Below are positions 8,619-16,046 of a stretch of 29,010 bases of DNA, piece after piece (the first letter of the stretch is position 1; each line of letters starts with the position of its first letter). The position numbers and the translations under genes are program-made. The stretch comes from Phocaeicola_A sp963652075 (GTDB lineage: Bacteria > Bacteroidota > Bacteroidia > Bacteroidales > Bacteroidaceae), in the NCBI GenBank assembly GCA_963652075.1, contig CAVJRQ010000058.1:1-29010 (forward strand), read 5' to 3'. The notes below the pieces were generated by a model, which was not told the DNA's origin, made no database searches, and saw only the letters and a list, made by a program, of their open reading frames with translations.

Positions 8619-10115
8619 ATGAAACTAAGAAATATACTATATGCGGCATTGGGCTTGGTCGTAGCAAGTGCCGTCTCCTCCTGTCTGGAAGACGAGGGAA
8701 ACTACGACTACAAGGAGTTGGCAGCCTTCTACGTAGACTCTACCAATATACAGAAATCGCTGTTGGTCACTCAGTTCAACAATCTGCAGGTCTCCTCTGC
8801 CTTGGTGTACGAGGGCGACAAGTCCGACCTTACCTATGCATGGTCCATCTACCAAACGACTAACACTGGCTATGCGACGGACAACGTGGCGGATACCATA
8901 TCCACCGATGCCGATCTGACGACTACCATTACGGCCAAGCCGGGTAGCTATTACCTGGAGTACTGCGCTACGCAAAAGAGTACGGGCTACCGCGCCTTCT
9001 ACCGTTACAACCTGACCGTGGAGAGTGCCGTGGGTACGGGACTGCTTGTCCTCTATGGCCGTGACGGCAAGGCGGACATCGACATTGTGAAGACTCCCCT
9101 GTTTATGGGAGCGGTGACGGAGACTACCTATAGCCGTGCCACCTATTCGCGCGCCAACCCCGACAAGGCGTTGATCGGCACGCCCGTGGCTTGCTGGGCT
9201 ATCAACGACTACATCAATCTCTTCACCGACCAAGATGGTGCCCGTGTGTCCGCCGATGATATGAGTAAAACACTTGATTTCAGTGGCCTCTTTTGGGAAG
9301 CACCCTCCGTATGCAAACCGCAGGCGTATACCAAGAGTACCGATGACATCCTGATTAACGACGGTAAAGCCTATGCCACCATTCTGGCATGGGGAGACCC
9401 CTACTTCGGTGCGGCCAAGATTTTGGCGGACGACGACTATGAAGCCGCTCCGTGTGCCGCCAACTGTTATGGTTCCGGCGTGTTCCTCTATGACCAGTCC
9501 AACGGACGTTTCCTGCAAGGTACCGAGTGGAGCAGCGAAGTCTCTGTCATTCCGGACGAAAGCCTGCAGAACCTCGACCTCAACTGCCTCTTTTTGGATC
9601 AGGCTTACCAAGGAAGTGCTTCCAGCAAACAGATCTATGCCATTATGGAAGGGAAGTCCGACCCGTCTCAACGTTGTATGCTCTCTATCAAACAGGCATA
9701 TAACGCTTCAGGTGTCAAACTGAACAAGAAGTACGACCTCTCCGCCTGTCCGCAGATAGCCGATGCAATCTACTTCTCTGTCAGCACGCTCTCTCCCATC
9801 TGCTTCTATGCCACCAAGGATGCGCTCTACCGTATCGCTTTCGATGAGAGCACGGGCGAGGCATCCGCTGAGGCTTCGGCTTGGAGCTGTCCTGCCGACG
9901 AGGAGATTAGCTTCATGCGCTTCTTCTCTGATAGCGGACTCGACTTGGACGAGAGCGCGGCCTACAAATACCTGATGGTGGCCACCTGCAAAGAATCCGA
10001 AGGCAAAGTCTATGTGCTGAAGATTGACCCTGTATCCGGTGTGGTACAGGCTACTCCCGCAGCGGAGTTCGACGGATTTGGATTGGTGAAGGATATCAAA
10101 TTCAAAACCAAATAA
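8619..10115 (+). CDS. PKD-like family lipoprotein
   Basis: 498 residues; lipoprotein signal MKLRNILYAALGLVVASAVSSC (Cys22), then LEDEGNYDYKELAAFYVD, the usual start of the PKD-like lipoproteins found after SusD/DUF4843. The N-terminal half (about 30-140) looks like two Ig/PKD-type sandwiches (SALVYEGDKSDLTYAWSIYQ; PGSYYLEYCATQKSTGYRAFY). From about residue 145 (GTGLLVLYGRDGKADIDIV) to the end there are repeated strand pairs such as GVFLYDQSNGRFLQG and ATKDALYRIAFDEST, which suggest a beta-propeller. No catalytic motif is recognised. A surface ligand-binding role is inferred from context only. Confidence 0.78.
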   Translation: MKLRNILYAALGLVVASAVSSCLEDEGNYDYKELAAFYVDSTNIQKSLLVTQFNNLQVSSALVYEGDKSDLTYAWSIYQTTNTGYATDNVADTISTDADLTTTITAKPGSYYLEYCATQKSTGYRAFYRYNLTVESAVGTGLLVLYGRDGKADIDIVKTPLFMGAVTETTYSRATYSRANPDKALIGTPVACWAINDYINLFTDQDGARVSADDMSKTLDFSGLFWEAPSVCKPQAYTKSTDDILINDGKAYATILAWGDPYFGAAKILADDDYEAAPCAANCYGSGVFLYDQSNGRFLQGTEWSSEVSVIPDESLQNLDLNCLFLDQAYQGSASSKQIYAIMEGKSDPSQRCMLSIKQAYNASGVKLNKKYDLSACPQIADAIYFSVSTLSPICFYATKDALYRIAFDESTGEASAEASAWSCPADEEISFMRFFSDSGLDLDESAAYKYLMVATCKESEGKVYVLKIDPVSGVVQATPAAEFDGFGLVKDIKFKTK

Positions 10116-10124
10116 CATTTAACC

Positions 10125-11240
10125 ATGAAAAAATTACTATTGTTCCCGATGTTGGTTCTGTGCGTAGTCGCTTACGCACAGAACCCGAAGAAGGGCTTGA
10201 CGGTGAAAGGCACTGTTCCCGCTGACTACCAAATGGAGGGTAAGGTTGTCACTCTCTCCATGACAGGTTTCCTCATCGGTGGCGACCGGCTGGCTACGGA
10301 TACCGTTAAGAACGGTGCTTATTCCTTCACGCTTCCCGAGTTTGGCGAGACGTGCATGCTGTGCGTCTCCGGTGGTCGCTTGTGGCGTACCTTCGGTGTC
10401 GAGCCGGGAGACGAAGTGGTCATCAACGGCATGGATGTCGTCTCGGCCGGAGAGGCTTACAAGGCTTGCAACGCATTGGTGAATGGCTCGTGGAATCATT
10501 ACAACAACGGGCGGAGCGAGATTGGCGACAGGCACAAGGCTATTCTGGAAAAAGTGAACAACGCATCCACGCCCGCTGAAAGCGCCGAGCTTCAGAAGAG
10601 CACCGAATACCAGGCTTATTTGGCGGAGAGTGCCGCTTGGGACAAGCAGCAGGCAGACTATGTGCGCCAGTTGGTCAAGGAGAATCCGAACGTCGTTTGG
10701 CCGCTCATCGCCCTGCAGTATCATGGCGGCATCATGAAACTGACCGAGGCGGAGTATGCACTCTTCTCCGACTTTCAGAAAGAGAGCTCCTACGGGAAGT
10801 CTTTCCGCAAATTCCTCGATGCGCAGCTGTTGGGCAAGAAAGCTCCGGAGTTTACCTTGGCTGACGCGGAAGGCAAGGAGCATACGCTCGCTTCGTTGCT
10901 TCAGGGCAACAACTATCTGTTGATAGATTTCTGGGCATCCTGGTGCAAGCCTTGCCGTAAGGGAATCCCCGTGATGCGCGACTTGGTTGCCAAGTACAGG
11001 AAAGAGGGTCTGGCCATTGTCAACATCTCCATTGACCAAAACAAGGCCGCATGGCTGAAGGCTCTGGCGGAAGAGAAGATGGAATGGACCAACCTGTGGG
11101 ACAACCGGAAGATGAACGAAAACTATGGGGTGAAAGCCATTCCCTCCGTATTCCTGTTAAAGGCCGATGGCACTGTCCTCTTCCAAAAACTCTACGGGGA
11201 TGCCATTGCCAAACAACTGAAAGATATCTTTGGATATTAG
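10125..11240 (+). CDS. DUF4369/TlpA-like thiol-disulfide oxidoreductase
   Basis: 371 residues with an ordinary signal peptide (MKKLLLFPMLVLCVVAYAQ). The N-terminal 25-110 is a DUF4369-like beta domain (LTVKGTVPADYQMEGKVVTLSM), the middle (about 110-235) is helical, and the C-terminal 236-371 is a thioredoxin fold of the TlpA/AhpC-TSA group, with LIDFWASWCKPCRKGIPVM carrying the redox pair Cys274 and Cys277 and the cis-Pro loop AIPSVFLLKADG. It should act in the periplasm as a reductase of disulfides. It starts nine bases after the PKD-like gene and ends the susC operon. Such genes are often found at the end of FecR-type loci in this phylum; the client protein is unknown. Confidence 0.88.
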   Translation: MKKLLLFPMLVLCVVAYAQNPKKGLTVKGTVPADYQMEGKVVTLSMTGFLIGGDRLATDTVKNGAYSFTLPEFGETCMLCVSGGRLWRTFGVEPGDEVVINGMDVVSAGEAYKACNALVNGSWNHYNNGRSEIGDRHKAILEKVNNASTPAESAELQKSTEYQAYLAESAAWDKQQADYVRQLVKENPNVVWPLIALQYHGGIMKLTEAEYALFSDFQKESSYGKSFRKFLDAQLLGKKAPEFTLADAEGKEHTLASLLQGNNYLLIDFWASWCKPCRKGIPVMRDLVAKYRKEGLAIVNISIDQNKAAWLKALAEEKMEWTNLWDNRKMNENYGVKAIPSVFLLKADGTVLFQKLYGDAIAKQLKDIFGY

Positions 11241-11258
11241 ATTTTATTGGTAGCGGAC

Positions 11259-11290
11259 TTGTTATTGTTGTCCGAATTGTACTATATTTG
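11259..11290 (+). promoter_or_regulatory. Promoter of the propeller-MORN gene
   Basis: A perfect -7 box TATATTTG (11283-11290) with TTGT at 11259-11262 as the -33 element (20-base spacer). This puts the transcript start at about 11296, some 138 bases before the ATG, so the last gene of the cluster need not depend on the susC promoter. Confidence 0.6.
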
Positions 11291-11296
11291 CAAGGA

Positions 11297-11418
11297 TTTT
11301 GGTCTGGTGCGTTGAAGCATCAGACCAAAATTGGATACAATACAACGTCCGTGGAGGGAGCTGATAGACCCCGTTCCGCTCACGGGCAGACAAAAGAAAA
11401 AGAACCATGGGGTCTGTC
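11297..11418 (+). promoter_or_regulatory. Structured 5' leader of the propeller-MORN gene
   Basis: The predicted transcript begins at a strong hairpin: TTTTGGTCTGGTGC (11297-11310) pairs with GCATCAGACCAAAA (11317-11330), 14 bp with one G-U, loop GTTGAA. Further on, GATAGACCCC (11363-11372) can pair with GGGGTCTGTC (11409-11418), while CCCGT/ACGGG (11370-11386) forms a competing hairpin, followed by an A-rich stretch. The two helices share bases and cannot both form fully. It matches no riboswitch class known to me. The second helix lies 16-25 bases before the chosen ATG and covers the alternative ATG at 11407. Confidence 0.4.
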
Positions 11419-11433
11419 TTAAATACTATACCA

Positions 11434-13230
11434 ATGAAACAGAAAACAGTCGTTTACGCGATGGCGGTGGCAGGTTGTCTCTCCATCCCGGCTTGCTCGG
11501 TGCAGAAGGATAGCAAATACGCTAACCTGAAGCAAGACACGCTTTGGGTGGAAGCGGCAGGCTTCCGGCCGGGCAAAGAGATGGTGGCCTTTGGCGATTC
11601 CGCCAACGCTATCCGCTTCCTTTTACAAGAACGTGACCATCTGCCCTTTAACCAAACGGCGGTGAAGCAGACTACGGAACAGGCCGCTTTGGGTCCCTCC
11701 GCAAGCAAGCCTTACTTCACGGTACGCTTCGCCATTCCCATCCCTCCGGCTTACACACCCAAGGAGACGGCCGCACTGACCGGCATAGACTGGGGTGTCT
11801 ACACCCACAGCCATTCTCCGGGCTTCGAGATTATGCCCAACGGCGATGCGCTTGCCGTCTATTTCAGTGCCCCGGTAGGGCTCTCCGAGAACGATACGGC
11901 AACCACTTTTGTACAGTCGCGCTTGCGCCACGGGTCAGAGGATTGGGACATGCCCGAACTCTTCTTCTCGACCAAGGGCGGCAACGACCAGTCCGCCCTC
12001 TTGTGGAACGACAACGGTAAGATATGGTTCTTCGGCGGTGGTCGCGACATCTCCAACTACGTTCCTTTCCGCATCGCTACCTCCACGGACAACGGTGCCA
12101 CATGGACATTCTCCGTGCCGCAGCTGGACAGCATCGCGAAGGACTATACCGCACAGCCTATCTCTAACGCTTTCTGCGACCCGCAGGGGAACATCTACAT
12201 GACCATGGACGGCAAGGAGAGCACCAGCTTCTTGTGGCGCAGTTCGGACGAGGGTGTTACCTGGCACGACATGGGCGGACGCACCGGAGGCCGTCACTCG
12301 ACGATTGTTCCGCTCGACGACAAAGGTACGCTCCTCTCTGTGGGAGGCAAGAACGCCAATGTGGACGGATGGACTCCGCAAAACATCTCACACGACTGGG
12401 GCGCTACTTGGGAAGCGTCGACCGCCACGCCGTTCCCGGCTTTGGGCAATGTGCAACGTCCTTGCCTCATCCGCTTGGCCTCGGGCAACCTGTTGTTTGT
12501 GAGCGATGCCTATATGCATAAGAAGAAGATTGCGCCTCCCGTAGGCTGGAAATACGGCAACGACTGTTTTGCCGCCCTCTCGCAGGACAACGGCAAGACG
12601 TGGCACATCAAACCGCTGCCCGTTCAGCTGCCCCAGCGTCATCGTCCTCCCTACGGATCGTTGGGATATACCACGGTACGTCAGGCTCCCAATGGCGTGA
12701 TACATTTGCTGACCACGGCCAACTTCCCGCCCATCCATTATGAGTTCAACGAGGCGTGGATACTCTCCGAGGAGGGTGACATCGCTCCCGAGACCGAAGG
12801 CGGCGAGGTGAAGAGCTACACCGAGATGTACGATAACAAGACGGTGAAGAGCAAATGGAGTGCCCGCATCTGTCCGAATGGACGTTACCTGCTCCATGGC
12901 GAGATGCTCGACTATTACCCCTCCGGTAAATTGCAGCATCAGGTTACCTACGAGAATGGACGGAAGTCCGGCACGGAGACCTTCTGGTCTGAGGACGGCA
13001 AGGTGCTGTGGACATGGACACGCGACCTCACCACCAACACGGGCGTGTGGACACAATATTGGCCCAACGGACAGAAGAAGGTGGAGTCGCACTGGAACTT
13101 GCGTCCCGAGGCGCGCGACCTGAAGCGTCTCTTCTACGGTTATGTGGCTGAAGGCACCGCTACCCACTGGGACGAGAACGGCAATCAACTGCAGACTTAT
13201 ACCTTCCACAAGGGACTCTTGGAGGAGTAA
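11434..13230 (+). CDS. Sialidase-like Asp-box propeller lipoprotein with C-terminal MORN-type repeats
   Basis: The start is set at the ATG at 11434 (598 residues) because a clean lipoprotein signal begins there (MKQKTVVYAMAVAGCLSIPAC, Cys21); an in-frame ATG at 11407 would add nine residues ahead of it. Four Asp boxes mark a sialidase-type propeller: STDNGATW (217-224), SSDEGVTW (270-277), SHDWGATW (319-326) and SQDNGKTW (383-390). The FRIP motif of GH33 sialidases is not present at the expected N-terminal place, so enzyme activity on sialic acid is doubtful. From about residue 484 there are MORN_2/YwqK-like repeats: LLHGEMLDYYPSGKLQHQVTY, GVWTQYWPNGQKKVESHW and GTATHWDENGNQLQTY. It follows the susC operon in the same direction but has its own promoter, and probably acts at the cell surface. 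A non-enzymatic binding role is an equal possibility. Confidence 0.8.
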   Translation: MKQKTVVYAMAVAGCLSIPACSVQKDSKYANLKQDTLWVEAAGFRPGKEMVAFGDSANAIRFLLQERDHLPFNQTAVKQTTEQAALGPSASKPYFTVRFAIPIPPAYTPKETAALTGIDWGVYTHSHSPGFEIMPNGDALAVYFSAPVGLSENDTATTFVQSRLRHGSEDWDMPELFFSTKGGNDQSALLWNDNGKIWFFGGGRDISNYVPFRIATSTDNGATWTFSVPQLDSIAKDYTAQPISNAFCDPQGNIYMTMDGKESTSFLWRSSDEGVTWHDMGGRTGGRHSTIVPLDDKGTLLSVGGKNANVDGWTPQNISHDWGATWEASTATPFPALGNVQRPCLIRLASGNLLFVSDAYMHKKKIAPPVGWKYGNDCFAALSQDNGKTWHIKPLPVQLPQRHRPPYGSLGYTTVRQAPNGVIHLLTTANFPPIHYEFNEAWILSEEGDIAPETEGGEVKSYTEMYDNKTVKSKWSARICPNGRYLLHGEMLDYYPSGKLQHQVTYENGRKSGTETFWSEDGKVLWTWTRDLTTNTGVWTQYWPNGQKKVESHWNLRPEARDLKRLFYGYVAEGTATHWDENGNQLQTYTFHKGLLEE

Positions 13231-13252
13231 GCCGCGGAAGGCCTGAAAAGAA

Positions 13253-13312
13253 ATTCCTGACCGGAATCCCGTATCATCAGCATACGGGGTTTCCGGTCAG
13301 GAATCTTTTTTA
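13253..13312. terminator. Strong, probably two-way terminator between convergent genes
   Basis: A long stem (13253-13274 with 13282-13304, one bulge) lies between the propeller gene and the convergent RsbW-like gene. On the plus strand it is followed by CTTTTTT; on the minus strand by TTTCTTTTC. A second small hairpin (ACGCCT/AGGCGT, 13319-13335) lies next to it. Confidence 0.8.
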
Positions 13313-13341
13313 GGATTAACGCCTGCTGGAGGCGTAAACTC

Positions 13342-13761
13342 TTACAGTGCCTTTGTCATCGTGAGCACATTGTAATTGTCGGGGGTGCGCTGATAGGCCA
13401 CCTCGCTCATCAGACTGCGCACGAGAAAGATGCCAAGTCCGCCTATGGGCCGTTCCTCCAGACCGAGCGTCGTGTCCGCCTCTTTGGCCTCCAAGGGGTT
13501 GAAGGGGATGCCTTGGTCTTTCAGTGTAAACACCAGTTCCTTTGCCCCGTCCTTCCATTCGGCTGTCAGCTCAACCTTTCCTTTTGTCCCCTTGGGATAG
13601 GCATAGAGGACGCTGTTGACCAGTGCCTCCTCGATGGCTAAGTTCACGGGCGACAGGGTAGACTCGTCCAGGTGAAGGGCAGTGCCTATTTCCTCAATGA
13701 ACGGGTACAGCTTGGCAGACTCCTCGATGTCGTTGTTGATGGTTAACGTTCGTTTGTCCAT
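13342..13761 (-). CDS. RsbW/SpoIIAB-like ATP-binding anti-sigma regulatory protein
   Basis: 139 residues forming one GHKL ATPase domain: N box NLAIEEALVNSVLYAYP (about 41-57), G1 box LKDQGIPFNP, and G2 box GGLGIFLVRSLMSEV. There is no histidine-kinase dimerisation domain. In partner-switching systems such proteins phosphorylate a STAS antagonist on serine and hold a sigma factor or other target when the antagonist is phosphorylated. The gene is the last of the minus-strand operon, nine bases after the SpoIIE phosphatase gene. No sigma-B/F type sigma gene is nearby, and the phylum is not known for one, so the bound target is open. Confidence 0.88.
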   Translation of the reverse strand: MDKRTLTINNDIEESAKLYPFIEEIGTALHLDESTLSPVNLAIEEALVNSVLYAYPKGTKGKVELTAEWKDGAKELVFTLKDQGIPFNPLEAKEADTTLGLEERPIGGLGIFLVRSLMSEVAYQRTPDNYNVLTMTKAL

Positions 13762-13770
13762 AGCTCTTAC

Positions 13771-15696
13771 TTATTTGTCTGTAGGATTGTTCAACCTGAA
13801 GCAAAGCAAGGTCAAGTCGTCGCTCTGCTCGGCCTCTCCCGTGAAGTTGAACAACCGGTAGTAAATCCGTTCCACAATCTCTTTGGGCGTTGCCGTCGGA
13901 CATTCTTTAGAGACCGCCAACGTACGCTCCTCGCCAAACTGTTCCTTCTGCGCGTTCTCCGCCTCCGTCAGTCCGTCGGTATAGAGCAGGATGGCATCTC
14001 CCTTGGGACACGCTATCACCTCCTCTTGGTAGGTGAATCCTTCCAGCACGCCGATGGGCAGGTTCTGCTTCACGTCCTGGTACCTGACCTCACCGCCTGC
14101 ACTGATCTGTACGGGAGGATTGTGCCCGGCGTTGCAGACAACCATCTTTCCGGTATTCAGGTCCAGCGTGCCGAGGTACATGGTGACGAACATGTTGGCG
14201 TCATTGTTCTCGGCAATGGCGTTGTTCAGCTTCGTGGCAATGTCCGCCGGCGAATCGTTGTCGGCGGAGAAGATACGCAGCAGTGTTCGCGTAATCACCA
14301 TGACGAGTGAAGCGGGGATGCCTTTGCCCGAAACGTCACCGATGGTGAAGAAGAGCTTGTCGCCACGGATGAAGAAGTCGTAGAAGTCTCCTCCCACCTC
14401 CTTGGCTGGCTTCAGGTAGGCGTAAAGCTCCAGCTGGTTGCAGTCCGGGAAGGGTGAGAACGTCTTCGGTATCAGGCTCATCTGTATGTTGTGCGCAATG
14501 GAGAGCTCGCTCTCTATGCGCTCCTTGGTGCGTGTGGTGGTTTTCAGCTCTTCGATGTAATTGGTCAGCGACTGCTGCATGTGTGCGAAGGCGTCGTGCA
14601 GTTTGCGCACATCGTCTTTTGTCTCTACGTTGGGCAGGGGCGTGTCGAAGTTGCCGTGCGCTATTTCGTAGGCTACGCCGGTCAGCTCGCGCAAGGGTTT
14701 CGACATGTTGTACACCAACAGTTGGATGCAGACGAAGAGTACCAGCAAACCCAGTACGAGGATGGAGAAGAACACGAGGGAAGTGGTGCCGATGCTCTCC
14801 ATCACCTCGTCGTAGAGGTTCACGCTACATACCGACCAGCCGGTGCGCGGCATGGGGGCGTAGCTCAGCAATACCTCCTTCCCGTTCAGCGTTCCCTCCA
14901 CAGAGCCCTGCTCGCCGTTGGTCATCTTGTGTCCCAAGTCTTCCAGCGCGGGATTGTTCTCGGCTTTCGCCCTGCTGAAGATGTCGGTGCTCACAATCTG
15001 TTCCTTGTTGGGACTGGATACGTACACTCCCTTGGCGCTCAGGATGAACGAGTAGCTGCTCTTGTAGGGACGCAGCGTGTCGAGGTCTTCGGTCAGGTCC
15101 GTCAGCAGCACGTCGGCCAGCAGCACGGCGAATATCTCTCCGTTCCTGTCCCTGCAGGGATAGACGTAGGAGGTCATCAGGTCGCTTTGGTTGTCGTAGT
15201 CCACGTAGGGCTCCGCCCAAAAGGTCTCGCCTGTGTCCATCGCCCTTCTGAACCACTTGCGTTGGGTGTAGTCTCCCTTGCCCGCCCCCTCGTACTGGTG
15301 GGTGTATGATCCGTCCGCTTCGCGGTAGAGGTACTCGAAATAGAGCCGTCCTTTCGACGGATAGAAGTCGGGTCGGAAGGCGATGCCCACGCCTGTCAGC
15401 AGCTTGTCGCTGTCGAGCACGCCCCGTGCGATGTCCTTCATGGAGTCCGGCATCGCCAACAGGTCGTCCACGCGGGCCCGGGCTTGCTCGAAGGAGCTCT
15501 CCACGCTGCCGAACCTTGCGTCGATGTGCTGGATGAGGTTCTGCTGCAGGGCTGCGGTGTAGAGGTTCGCCTGCCATTCCTCTTTCTGCCTGGCGTACGA
15601 TTGGAACACCAGGGCGATGCAGAGGAATATCAGAAACGTCAGCGTCAGTATGTAGAAGGTCAGCCTTGCGGTGAACGATCCAAATATCTTTCTCAT
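13771..15696 (-). CDS. Cache-HAMP-SpoIIE (PP2C) serine phosphatase, membrane-bound
   Basis: 641 residues. Order: membrane helix 1 (about 12-34); extracytoplasmic Cache domain (about 35-300, with the ligand-pocket part RKWFRRAMDTGETFWAEPYVD); membrane helix 2 (about 303-331, SLVFFSILVLGLLVLFVCIQLLVY); HAMP (about 332-385); short coiled coil (RTKERIESELSIAHNIQMSLIP); then the SpoIIE/PP2C domain with EVGGDFYDFF, IGDVSGKGIPASLVM, NAGHNPP, LLYTDGLTEAEN and SDDLTLL. The metal-binding aspartates are all present, so it should be active. The expected reaction is removal of phosphate from the STAS protein made by the gene just upstream, on a signal bound outside the membrane. The ATG overlaps the STAS stop codon (ATGA), which shows tight coupling. 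Confidence 0.93.
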   Translation of the reverse strand: MRKIFGSFTARLTFYILTLTFLIFLCIALVFQSYARQKEEWQANLYTAALQQNLIQHIDARFGSVESSFEQARARVDDLLAMPDSMKDIARGVLDSDKLLTGVGIAFRPDFYPSKGRLYFEYLYREADGSYTHQYEGAGKGDYTQRKWFRRAMDTGETFWAEPYVDYDNQSDLMTSYVYPCRDRNGEIFAVLLADVLLTDLTEDLDTLRPYKSSYSFILSAKGVYVSSPNKEQIVSTDIFSRAKAENNPALEDLGHKMTNGEQGSVEGTLNGKEVLLSYAPMPRTGWSVCSVNLYDEVMESIGTTSLVFFSILVLGLLVLFVCIQLLVYNMSKPLRELTGVAYEIAHGNFDTPLPNVETKDDVRKLHDAFAHMQQSLTNYIEELKTTTRTKERIESELSIAHNIQMSLIPKTFSPFPDCNQLELYAYLKPAKEVGGDFYDFFIRGDKLFFTIGDVSGKGIPASLVMVITRTLLRIFSADNDSPADIATKLNNAIAENNDANMFVTMYLGTLDLNTGKMVVCNAGHNPPVQISAGGEVRYQDVKQNLPIGVLEGFTYQEEVIACPKGDAILLYTDGLTEAENAQKEQFGEERTLAVSKECPTATPKEIVERIYYRLFNFTGEAEQSDDLTLLCFRLNNPTDK

Positions 15697-15998
15697 AACC
15701 GGATGTCAAACAGTTGGAAGAATCCGGTGAGTGTAAACACCTTGCGTATCTCGTCGTTGATGTGCTCGATAATCAGCTTGCCGCCTTTGGCTTCCACCGC
15801 TTTGCGCAGTGAGAGGAAGATGCGCAGGCCGCTGCTGCAGACGTACTCCAGTGCGGTGCAGTCCAGCACGATTTCCTTGTCGGCGCTCTCCCACAGAGGC
15901 TGCAGGTCTTTCTCACATTGTGCGGCGCTCACTGTGTCCAGTCGTCCGCTGAGTTTTACAAGTACGTTCGTTGCTTGATTGGTAATGTTTGTTTCCAT
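15693..15998 (-). CDS. RsbV/SpoIIAA-like STAS-domain anti-sigma factor antagonist
   Basis: 101 residues, a single STAS domain. The signature IVLDCTALEYVCSSGLRIF has the SSG motif; by comparison with SpoIIAA, Ser55 is the likely phosphate-accepting residue. It should switch between a phosphorylated form (made by the RsbW-like kinase) and a free form (made by the SpoIIE phosphatase), the free form binding the RsbW-like protein. It lies 48 bases after the permease gene and overlaps the phosphatase gene by four bases. Confidence 0.92.
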   Translation of the reverse strand: METNITNQATNVLVKLSGRLDTVSAAQCEKDLQPLWESADKEIVLDCTALEYVCSSGLRIFLSLRKAVEAKGGKLIIEHINDEIRKVFTLTGFFQLFDIRL

Positions 15999-16046
15999 GT
16001 TGTTATGTGTTTTTTATAATCTGTGTCATTATTATTTGTTGTGTTG

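Noticed and set aside
11434..13230. Canonical GH33 exo-sialidase
   Set aside because: Asp boxes are present but the FRIP motif is not seen at the expected place, and Asp boxes also occur in non-sialidase propellers.
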